A program made the position numbers and the translations under genes. The notes below the pieces were generated by a model. It was not told where the DNA came from and did no database searches. It saw nothing but the letters and a program-made list of their open reading frames with translations. Shown one piece after another: positions 31,723-37,963 of a DNA stretch of 37,963 bases (position 1 is the first letter of the stretch; the number at the start of each line of letters is the position of its first letter). This DNA comes from Bacteroidales bacterium (GTDB lineage: Bacteria > Bacteroidota > Bacteroidia > Bacteroidales > WCHB1-69): NCBI GenBank assembly GCA_024682995.1, contig JAIKYR010000130.1, positions 1 through 37,963 of the forward strand, read 5' to 3'.

Positions 31723-34347
31723 ATGACCGTTTTTAAACGCTTCTTGCAACTTCTGATTCTGGCCTCCGCACTCCTTTGCGGACAGGCTTATGGTCAGGTT
31801 GTAGTCGGTGGCGACCAACCCGACAGCCCTGTGAAAGTGGACTATTCCAACCCAAAAGAGTACGAAATCGGCGGCATCACCTCTTCCGGCACCGCGCCTC
31901 TGGATGCCCGTCTGCTCTCCTTCCACGTGGGTGACATCATCAAAATCCCCGGGGAGCAAATCTCTAAAAGCGTTAAATCCCTTTGGAGAACAGGCCTTTA
32001 CGACGATGTGGAGATCACCGTCACCCGCATCAACGGGAATGTGGCCTTCTTGGATGTGCGTCTGGAAGACCGCGCCCGCCTCCTATCCTTCGGTTTCAAA
32101 GGAACCACCAAGTCCGAAGAGAATGACCTGCGGGAAAAACTCAACATCTCCCAAGGCAACATCATCAACGACAACATGAAGACCACTTGCGTCAACATCA
32201 TACGCAAGTACTATGTGGATAAGGGCTTCTACAGTTGTGATGTCTCCGTGCAGGAAATTCCGGATGAGAAGATCAAAAACGCCCGAAGCATCCTTTTCGA
32301 TATTCATAAGGCAAAAAAAGTGAAGATTGCCAAAATCAACATCAACGGCAACGAGGGCGTAACCAATGCCATCCTTCTGCGCTCGATGAAGGAGACCAAA
32401 GAGAGATTCCTCTTCATGCCCATGTACAAGGCTGACACCGCCATCGCATACACCCTCAAGCACAAAGGATATTACCAGTCAAAAGATATGTTCGAACATC
32501 TGGACGACTATTTCTCCGACCGTGTGAAACTCCGCATCTTCAAGAAATCCAAGTTCATCCGTGATTCCTACGAGAAAGACAAAGTCAACCTCATCAACAA
32601 ATACAATGAGCTGGGTTACCGCGATGCCGTTATCGTGCGCGACACCTACTATGTGAAAAACAACGACATACACATTGACATTGATGTCAACGAAGGTCCG
32701 AGATATTATTTCCGCAACATCACCTTTGTGGGCAACACCATATATCCCACCTCATTGCTGCAACAGCTGCTCGGCATCAGCAAGGGCGATGTCTATAACC
32801 AGACCTTACTCACCAAAAACCTTACCATGAAGGAGGACGGCGATGACCTCGCCTCGTTGTACATGAACAACGGTTATCTGTTTTTCAACGCTAATCCGGT
32901 GGAGGTTGCCGTTGAAAACGACTCCATTGACATTGAAATCCGTATCCGCGAGGGCAAGCAGGCCCGTTATAACAAGATTACCATCTCGGGCAACACGAAG
33001 ACGAACGACAACGTCATCATGCGCGAAATCACCACCATTCCGGGCAAGCTGTTCAATCGGGCCGACATCATCCGTACCCAGCAGGTACTCATGTCGTTAG
33101 GCTATTTCAACCAGGAGAAGATGGATGTGCAGCCCAAACCGAATGAGGCGGACGGAACCGTGGACATCAACTATGTGGTGGAAGAGACCTCCTCGGACCA
33201 GCTCTCCCTGAGTGCCGGTTACGGTGCCACCGGCTTTGTCATCACCGCCGGTATCGCCTTCAACAACTTCTCCACCAAGAAATTGTTCAAAAAAGAGGCT
33301 TGGACCCCCATTCCGGGCGGCGACGGGCAGCGTCTTTCCCTCAACGTCTCCACCAACGGTTCCTGGTACCAATACTACAACCTCTCCTTCACCGAACCCT
33401 GGTTGGGTGGCAAGAAACCTAACGCCCTAACCTTTGGCGTTTATTTCCAAAAACAGACCAACAACCATAAGAAAAACGACGACTCGTACCGCGCCAGCAG
33501 CATCGCCGGAGCATCCCTGTCGTTAGCCAGTCAGCTCAAATGGCCCGACGACTATTTCCAGATGTCGCACACGATCTCATACGAATACTACAAAGTGAAA
33601 AACTGGGCGGGCTACTATTTCTTCACTAACGGCTACGCCAACAGTTTGAGTTACATATTCACGCTGTCGCGCAACTCCGTCAACGCGCCCATTTACCCGC
33701 GCGAAGGCTCCAGCCTCTCGTTCAGCGTTCAGGTCACCCCGCCTTACTCTCTGTTCTCCCGTAAGGATTACACCACCGTCACCGATCAGGAGAAATTCAA
33801 GTGGATGGAGTTTCACAAATGGAAGTTCAACGCCTCCTGGTTCACACGCATTGTGCAGAATCTGGTGCTGAACGTGCGCCTCAAGATGGGCTTCATGGGG
33901 TGTTATAACCAAGATATCGGCATCACCCCGTTCGGGCGCTTCTACCTTGGCGGTGACGGACTTTCCACGTACGCATATGACGGCCGCGAGGTGATCGGTA
34001 TGCGCGGATACGACGACGAGGTTCTGTCGCCCTACATCGACGGTTCCTCCGTAGGTGCCAGCATCTACCACAAGTTCACCGCCGAGCTCCGCTACCCCAT
34101 CTCCCTGAACCCGTCGGCCACCGTCTATGTGCTCGCCTTCGTGGAGGCCGGAAAGGGCTGGATTGACAAACGGCAATACAACCCGTTCAACCTGTACAAG
34201 TCTGCCGGTCTGGGTGTGCGCGTCTATCTGCCGATGTTCGGCCTGCTCGGCTTCGATTGGGGCTACGGCTTCGACCCCGTGCCCGGCAGGAGCTCCTCCA
34301 GCTGGGGCAGCCACTTCCACATCTCCATCAACCAATCTATCGATTAA
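31723..34347 (+). CDS. bamA: Outer-membrane protein assembly factor BamA
   Basis: An 874-residue Omp85 protein, the core of the machine that folds beta-barrels into the outer membrane. It has a signal peptide (about 1-25, FLQLLILASALLCGQAYG), tandem POTRA domains (about 40-440, for example RLLSFGFKGTTKSEENDLREKL and YYFRNITFVGNTIYP) and a C-terminal 16-strand barrel from about 450. The L6 loop motif, usually VRGF/Y, is MRGYDDE at 760-766. I chose ATG 31723, since the in-frame TTG at 31687 lies inside the uppS-bamA gap next to the promoter box. Three OmpH chaperones follow. Confidence 0.96.
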   Translation: MTVFKRFLQLLILASALLCGQAYGQVVVGGDQPDSPVKVDYSNPKEYEIGGITSSGTAPLDARLLSFHVGDIIKIPGEQISKSVKSLWRTGLYDDVEITVTRINGNVAFLDVRLEDRARLLSFGFKGTTKSEENDLREKLNISQGNIINDNMKTTCVNIIRKYYVDKGFYSCDVSVQEIPDEKIKNARSILFDIHKAKKVKIAKININGNEGVTNAILLRSMKETKERFLFMPMYKADTAIAYTLKHKGYYQSKDMFEHLDDYFSDRVKLRIFKKSKFIRDSYEKDKVNLINKYNELGYRDAVIVRDTYYVKNNDIHIDIDVNEGPRYYFRNITFVGNTIYPTSLLQQLLGISKGDVYNQTLLTKNLTMKEDGDDLASLYMNNGYLFFNANPVEVAVENDSIDIEIRIREGKQARYNKITISGNTKTNDNVIMREITTIPGKLFNRADIIRTQQVLMSLGYFNQEKMDVQPKPNEADGTVDINYVVEETSSDQLSLSAGYGATGFVITAGIAFNNFSTKKLFKKEAWTPIPGGDGQRLSLNVSTNGSWYQYYNLSFTEPWLGGKKPNALTFGVYFQKQTNNHKKNDDSYRASSIAGASLSLASQLKWPDDYFQMSHTISYEYYKVKNWAGYYFFTNGYANSLSYIFTLSRNSVNAPIYPREGSSLSFSVQVTPPYSLFSRKDYTTVTDQEKFKWMEFHKWKFNASWFTRIVQNLVLNVRLKMGFMGCYNQDIGITPFGRFYLGGDGLSTYAYDGREVIGMRGYDDEVLSPYIDGSSVGASIYHKFTAELRYPISLNPSATVYVLAFVEAGKGWIDKRQYNPFNLYKSAGLGVRVYLPMFGLLGFDWGYGFDPVPGRSSSSWGSHFHISINQSID

Positions 34348-34407
34348 ACTTATGCTGAAACAATAAATCCAACGCCCATTCGTTTGCAAAACCAAAATTC
34401 CAAAAAA

Positions 34408-34938
34408 ATGAAAAAAATAATACTCTCCACCCTGATGTTAATGCTGGCGCTGACCGGATTCTGTCAGAAATACGCCTACATCAATTCCGAATACATCCTT
34501 TCCAAACTGTCGGAGTACAAAGAGGCCCAGGCGGAATTGGACCGCGTGGCCGTTCTGTGGCAGAAAGAGATAGAGGCCAAATTCGCCGCCATCGACTCCA
34601 TGTACAAGAAATACCAAGTGGAGGCCATCACCATGCCCGACCAGATCAAGAAAAACCGTGAAGAGGCCATCATCGCCCAAGAAAAAGCCGCCAAGGATCT
34701 GCAAAAGAAGCGCTTCGGCCAGAACGGCGACCTTTTCAAGAAACGGGAGGAACTGGTGAAACCCATCCAGGACCGCGTCATCAGCACCATCAACGACTAC
34801 GCCAAGGAAAAAGGCTATGCTTTTGTGTTTGACACCGCCGGTGAGATGACAATCATCTACGCCGACCCCAAATGGGACATCAACGATGTCATCCTGCAAA
34901 AGTTAGGAGTCTCAGCATCGTCCGACATGGATGATTAA
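34408..34938 (+). CDS. OmpH/Skp-like periplasmic chaperone, copy 1
   Basis: A 176-residue protein: signal peptide MKKIILSTLMLMLALTGFC followed by the OmpH opening QKYAYINSEYILSKLSEYKEAQ, a long charged coiled-coil helical hairpin (about 45-130) and a closing YAFVFDTAGEMTIIY. Skp/OmpH trimers hold unfolded outer-membrane proteins in the periplasm before handing them to BamA, which is encoded directly upstream. The frame extends to TTG 34384, but ATG 34408 gives a normal signal peptide. This copy is more diverged from copies 2 and 3 and ends with an acidic tail (SSDMDD). Confidence 0.92.
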   Translation: MKKIILSTLMLMLALTGFCQKYAYINSEYILSKLSEYKEAQAELDRVAVLWQKEIEAKFAAIDSMYKKYQVEAITMPDQIKKNREEAIIAQEKAAKDLQKKRFGQNGDLFKKREELVKPIQDRVISTINDYAKEKGYAFVFDTAGEMTIIYADPKWDINDVILQKLGVSASSDMDD

Positions 34939-34977
34939 TATAATATGTAAAACACTAATACTCAAAAAAACTGTTCA

Positions 34978-35475
34978 ATGAAAAAAATCTTATTGCTTAT
35001 AGCAGCTGTTGCCATGTTCTCCGTCAACGTGGCCGACGCCCAGAAATACGGGCACGTCAATTCCGGGGACATCTTGGAAGTGATGCCGGGAATTGACTCC
35101 CTGCAAATCAAACTGACCGCCTTTCAGGCTGATTTACAGACCATGTACGAAAGCATGATGACCGAATATCAGCAGAAGAAGGACAAATTCGACCGTGAGG
35201 TGGGCACCATGTCCTCCGCCGTCCGTCAGGTGCGGGAGAAGGAGTTGCAAGACCTTGGCACGCGCATTCAGGAATTTCAGTCCAACGCTCAGCAAGATCT
35301 GGAAGACAAACAATACGAGCTGGCCAAACCGTACCAGGATGCCATCCAGAATGCCATCAACAAGGTGGCGAAAGAACATGGCTATGCCTACATCTTCGAC
35401 ACTAAAATACTGCTTTACTATGGCAATGGAGATGACATCACCCCGTTGGTCAAGAAAGAGTTAGGCATCAAATAA
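34978..35475 (+). CDS. OmpH/Skp-like periplasmic chaperone, copy 2
   Basis: A 165-residue protein with signal peptide MKKILLLIAAVAMFSVNVADA and mature start QKYGHVNSGDILEVMPGIDS, then a charged coiled-coil hairpin (FQADLQTMYESMMTEYQQKK ...) and the closing HGYAYIFDTKILLYY. It belongs to the same chaperone family as the preceding gene and is most similar to copy 3, with which it shares MPGIDS/T, YAYIFD/TYVFD and the C-terminal LGIK. It lies 39 bp after copy 1 and 12 bp before copy 3. Confidence 0.92.
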   Translation: MKKILLLIAAVAMFSVNVADAQKYGHVNSGDILEVMPGIDSLQIKLTAFQADLQTMYESMMTEYQQKKDKFDREVGTMSSAVRQVREKELQDLGTRIQEFQSNAQQDLEDKQYELAKPYQDAIQNAINKVAKEHGYAYIFDTKILLYYGNGDDITPLVKKELGIK

Positions 35476-35487
35476 GGAGGAACGGAT

Positions 35488-35988
35488 ATGAAGAAACTGA
35501 TTATCATCGTTTGCCTGCTGGCCGGCATTGCCACCGGTTTTGCCCAAAAGGCGAAATTCGGGCATGTGGACTATGCTGCCATCATGAAAGAGATGCCCGG
35601 CATTGACACCGCACAAACCAGGCTGGCTGATTTCCAGCAGGAGTTGGAAGAGACCGGACAGGCCATGGTAAACGAATTCAAGGAAAAAGAGGCCAAATAC
35701 ACGCAACTGGCCACATCGGGAGCCTCCGCCGCCATCCTGAAAGTCCGCGAGGATGAAATCACCAAGCTGTATGCCCGCCTGCAGGAGTTTGTGGCCAACA
35801 GCGAGGCCGAGCTTCAAGCCAAACAGGTGGAGCTGTTGAAACCCTTCCAGTCCAAACTGTTGGATGCCATCAAAGTGGTGGCCGAAAAGGGAACCTACAC
35901 GTATGTGTTTGACATCTCCACACTGGCATTCTATGCCGACAGCGACGACCTGACCTCGGCCGTCCGCACACAACTCGGCATCAAATAA
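35488..35988 (+). CDS. OmpH/Skp-like periplasmic chaperone, copy 3
   Basis: A 166-residue protein with signal peptide MKKLIIIVCLLAGIATGFA and mature start QKAKFGHVDYAAIMKEMPGIDT, a coiled-coil hairpin, then GTYTYVFDISTLAFYADSDD. It is a close paralogue of copy 2 and is presumably a recent tandem duplicate. An unusually strong ribosome-binding site, AAGGAGG, overlaps the end of copy 2 (35472-35479), about 8 bases before ATG 35488. Most genes here lack such a site, so this copy may be translated strongly. Confidence 0.92.
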   Translation: MKKLIIIVCLLAGIATGFAQKAKFGHVDYAAIMKEMPGIDTAQTRLADFQQELEETGQAMVNEFKEKEAKYTQLATSGASAAILKVREDEITKLYARLQEFVANSEAELQAKQVELLKPFQSKLLDAIKVVAEKGTYTYVFDISTLAFYADSDDLTSAVRTQLGIK

Positions 35989-36003
35989 CCCCTTGTTCAA
36001 TGC

Positions 36004-36042
36004 AACAAAAAAGGCGCGGTGAATACCGCGCCTTTTTTATTC
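36004..36042. terminator. Bidirectional intrinsic terminator
   Basis: The stem AAGGCGCGGT (36011-36020) pairs with ACCGCGCCTT (36025-36034) around a 4-base loop, with A-tract to the left and T-tract to the right. It separates the convergent OmpH (plus) and ferredoxin (minus) genes and serves both. Confidence 0.9.
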
Positions 36043-36056
36043 TACCATTGTTTCAA

Positions 36057-36227
36057 TTACTCCAAGCTGATAGCCTCGCAAGGACATACGTCAGCACAAG
36101 CGCCGCATTCGATGCAGAGATCAGGATTGATGGAATAAGGAGTGCCTTCGGAGATAGCCTCTTGAGGGCATTCGCCTGCGCAAGTACCACAGGATGCGCA
36201 GAGATCAGGATTGATTTTGTAAGCCAT
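36057..36227 (-). CDS. 2[4Fe-4S] ferredoxin
   Basis: A 56-residue clostridial-type ferredoxin, a soluble low-potential electron carrier. Both cluster motifs are complete: Cys10, 13, 16 and 20 (CASCGTCAGECP), and Cys38, 41, 44 and 48 (CIECGACADVCP), with an additional Cys50. The two halves are clear internal repeats (YxINPDLCxxCGxC). The start ATG 36227 gives MAYKINPDLC. A longer frame to 36263 would begin at TTG and overlaps the promoter box, so I reject it. It is monocistronic, between its own promoter and a terminator, and is typical of anaerobic Bacteroidales. Confidence 0.96.
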   Translation of the reverse strand: MAYKINPDLCASCGTCAGECPQEAISEGTPYSINPDLCIECGACADVCPCEAISLE

Positions 36228-36260
36228 TTTTTTATAAATTTTGTTGTTGTTTTTCGGCGG

Positions 36261-36289
36261 CAAAAATACACTTTTTATTGATATTTCAA
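36261..36289 (-). promoter_or_regulatory. Ferredoxin promoter
   Basis: The minus strand reads TTG (36289-36287), an 18-bp spacer, then TATTTTTG (36268-36261). It is 33 bp before the ferredoxin ATG. Confidence 0.6.
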
Positions 36290-36305
36290 CTTATTCCGAT
36301 TACAT

Positions 36306-37379
36306 TTATAAAGAGGGGTTTTTAATCGTGTAACCACCTGTTTTCCAATTACCTTGATATTCCACAAAATCCATATCCTTCAATTTTTTAATGTAACGCT
36401 CCACCGATCCCTTGGCAAAACCCGTGCCAGTGACAATCTGACAGACCTTGCAGTTCGGATGGGATTCGATGAACTGATAGATGGCATCCAACTTCTTATG
36501 TTTGACGAATATATCCTCCAAAGAGGTTTCGTCATGCGTGTCCGACAGGTCGGAAAAATCCTCCTCGTTCTCCGTCTCCCTCAAATCAACTCCCAACTGA
36601 CTGAATTTTTCCGCCACAATATCTTTCCGGAGGGATGAGACAGGCAGCACCAGGCTTTTCCCCCGCTCTAATTCCCCAACGAACACACCGTGACCATTAT
36701 AGGCATCCACATAGTTCAGGTTGACCAAATGGCATCTGGAAACACGAAGAAACTGATCCTCTCCTAAAAACTCCTCCATATTCTTCATGGAATCAAAACG
36801 ATAGTATTTTTCACCAGATATCATAAAGATATTGGCCATATTCTGATTCTGCTCACAATACAGTATATCCTGTAGTTTGACATACACAATCTCATTCTTA
36901 AAGTTCCGGACATCCATGTACTGGATTTGTGCTTTCAGTGCCAGAGCCTTCTTCCGGGCAAGAGACAACTCCCGCAACAGCACCGTGATGAAAAACACGA
37001 AGGAGTAGAGACCCAGATTCCGGAACAAGACCAACAGGCTGAATGTCATAATCATATCCGAGGCCGGTCGCGAAAAATATTGTAGGGATTGTTGGATATT
37101 CGGGAACACCAGAAACATCTCTCCGGAAGTCAGAAGCAATACCAAAACGGCAGATAGCAGCCAAAACCAACGGAAACGATTGCGGAAATACAACTTTGGA
37201 ATCAACACCAGTTGCTCAATAAGAAGGACTAACACAACAAACGCCCCAACCAGATATTCCTTATACATGGCCGAACAGGCACCCGGACGGATAAAACAAT
37301 TGCGACCAAAGAAAATGATGATAGCGATATAAAAAAGGGCAAATAAAACGACTGTTATGTTTCGACTTGTATTTTCCAT
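36306..37379 (-). CDS. Membrane-bound LytTR regulator with C-terminal winged helix
   Basis: A 357-residue protein with four predicted membrane helices (about 8-25, 41-61, 71-92 and 108-136), a short basic coiled linker, and a LytTR DNA-binding domain (about 160-262: IVYVKLQDILYCEQNQNMANIF, FLRVSRCHLVNLNYV). An acidic linker (ETENEEDFSDLSDTHDE) and a C-terminal winged-helix-like segment follow (about 290-352: KLDAIYQFIESHPNCKVCQI, GSVERYIKKLKDMDFVEY, GGYTI). LytTR proteins bind direct repeats upstream of target promoters and are usually attached to receiver domains. Here membrane helices replace the receiver, so the signal is probably sensed in the membrane. A second DNA-binding-like fold at the tail is unusual. 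It has its own -7 box and lies 73 bp from the T9SS cargo gene. Targets are unknown. Confidence 0.85.
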   Translation of the reverse strand: MENTSRNITVVLFALFYIAIIIFFGRNCFIRPGACSAMYKEYLVGAFVVLVLLIEQLVLIPKLYFRNRFRWFWLLSAVLVLLLTSGEMFLVFPNIQQSLQYFSRPASDMIMTFSLLVLFRNLGLYSFVFFITVLLRELSLARKKALALKAQIQYMDVRNFKNEIVYVKLQDILYCEQNQNMANIFMISGEKYYRFDSMKNMEEFLGEDQFLRVSRCHLVNLNYVDAYNGHGVFVGELERGKSLVLPVSSLRKDIVAEKFSQLGVDLRETENEEDFSDLSDTHDETSLEDIFVKHKKLDAIYQFIESHPNCKVCQIVTGTGFAKGSVERYIKKLKDMDFVEYQGNWKTGGYTIKNPSL

Positions 37380-37415
37380 TCTTTTTATGCGGTGTGAACC
37401 ATATATTTACAGCCG

Positions 37416-37423
37416 CAAAAATA
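37416..37423 (-). promoter_or_regulatory. Candidate -7 box for the LytTR gene
   Basis: The minus strand reads TATTTTTG (TAnnTTTG), 36 bp before the LytTR start. It suggests this gene is transcribed independently of the T9SS cargo gene upstream. No clear -33 element. Confidence 0.5.
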
Positions 37424-37452
37424 TAAAAATAATTCGAGAAAGCACTACACCG

Positions 37453-37963
37453 TCACTCTTTCACCACCCTTTTCACCACCGCGCCGCTGTCCGTTTCCAC
37501 GCGCAGCACATACACGCCCGCGCACAACTCATGAACGTCAAACTCCGCCATGCTGGCATTCACATTCACCGTTTTCAACAGCTTCCCATATACGTCGTAA
37601 AGCCGTATCCGGTAAATGGTGGATTGTGAGCTGTGAATGGAGAACTGGCCGTTGTTCGGGTTGGGGAAAATCCTCACATCGTCCAATCCTGTGCCGGCAG
37701 TGCTAGCACCCAGCGAAAGCGACTTCGGAGGGTCCATGTCCGGGGTGTCCGCCGTGCTGTCCCCCTCCGTTTTGATGGGCTCCGGGTCAACGATGGTGCC
37801 TATGGTGTCCCACGAGAAGAAGCAGCCACCAGAAGTTGCCCCATAATGCTGGGTCACACTCCCATAAATCAGCGACGGGTCGAGGCCAACCGTGCTGTTG
37901 TAGTAGTTTATGTTCTGCGGGCCGGCATTGTAGATACCGTAGTTTGTGATGCCCGTGAAGGAG
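37453..37963 (-). CDS. T9SS-secreted protein, C-terminal part only
   Basis: The frame is open to the right edge of the window, so this is the C-terminal part (at least 169 residues) of a larger protein. A GTG at 37857 is internal. The last 75 residues form a type A type IX secretion sorting domain: FPNPNNGQFSI, then strands with IRLYDVYGKLLKTV, and the closing LCAGVYVLRVETDSGAVVKRVVKE. Such domains carry the protein through the T9SS and are removed when it is attached to the cell surface or released. The preceding part is rich in Asn, Tyr and Gly (NYYNSTVGLDPSLIYGS), like a repeat-built surface protein. Function of the missing part cannot be judged. Confidence 0.88.
   Translation of the reverse strand, partial: SFTGITNYGIYNAGPQNINYYNSTVGLDPSLIYGSVTQHYGATSGGCFFSWDTIGTIVDPEPIKTEGDSTADTPDMDPPKSLSLGASTAGTGLDDVRIFPNPNNGQFSIHSSQSTIYRIRLYDVYGKLLKTVNVNASMAEFDVHELCAGVYVLRVETDSGAVVKRVVKE

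Noticed and set aside
1-37963. CRISPR arrays, tRNA/rRNA genes, transposases or attachment sites
   Set aside because: No regularly spaced repeats, no tRNA-like or rRNA sequence in any gap, and no transposase or integrase coding sequence was recognised by reading; a covariance-model search would be needed to exclude small structured RNAs.

Overview
The window reads as a chromosomal segment of a Bacteroidota bacterium, most likely of the order Bacteroidales. Supporting signs are repeated TAnnTTTG-type -7 promoter boxes in front of genes, a C-terminal type IX secretion sorting domain at the right edge, the gene order DUF6089 - uppS - bamA - OmpH/Skp, a separate pyrB/pyrI pair, an AsmA-like giant and a 2[4Fe-4S] mini-ferredoxin. 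Species cannot be named from the sequence alone.

Region 1 (1-3.2 kb) is accessory DNA: the 3' end of an unknown gene, a WG-repeat protein, an A1S_2505-type phage-associated protein, a coupled pair of unknown small genes, and a convergent helicase-like gene that stops just after its Walker A/motif Ia. The part from about 1.75 to 3.5 kb looks clearly more AT-rich than the rest. The 3.2-3.6 kb gap holds a 17-bp perfect inverted repeat, a plus-strand promoter-like box and a strong bidirectional terminator, which together suggest an unannotated short transcript.

Region 2 (3.6-15.25 kb, minus strand) is the centrepiece. It is a five-gene unit that appears to run from one promoter (15273-15280) to one terminator (3569-3606): a membrane-anchored Cache-type sensor fused to a PP2C/SpoIIE phosphatase and an RsbW-like ATPase domain, a STAS (RsbV-like) protein, an Sfp-type phosphopantetheinyl transferase, an alginate-export-like outer-membrane barrel, and a 2413-residue C-A-T-C-A-T-R nonribosomal peptide synthetase ending in a thioester reductase. 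I infer a biosynthetic locus for a (probably N-acylated) dipeptide aldehyde or a derived pyrazinone or alcohol. It carries its own carrier-protein activating enzyme, a candidate outer-membrane pore and a partner-switching signalling module.

Region 3 (15.4-20.9 kb, minus) is nucleotide metabolism: pyrB-pyrI and purA, with a secreted TldD/PmbA-like protein directly behind purA whose N-terminal half is internally duplicated.

Region 4 (21-28.6 kb, plus) has an Omp85-like barrel, murB, a small lipoprotein, a 1022-residue AsmA-like protein, apt and ilvE. Region 5 (28.7-29.9 kb, minus) is the infC-rpmI-rplT translation operon. Region 6 (30-36 kb, plus) is an envelope cluster: DUF6089 barrel, uppS, bamA and three tandem OmpH/Skp-like chaperones. 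The right end (36-38 kb, minus) has a ferredoxin, a membrane-bound LytTR regulator with an extra winged-helix tail, and the C-terminus of a T9SS-secreted protein. No tRNA, rRNA, CRISPR array or intact insertion sequence was recognised.
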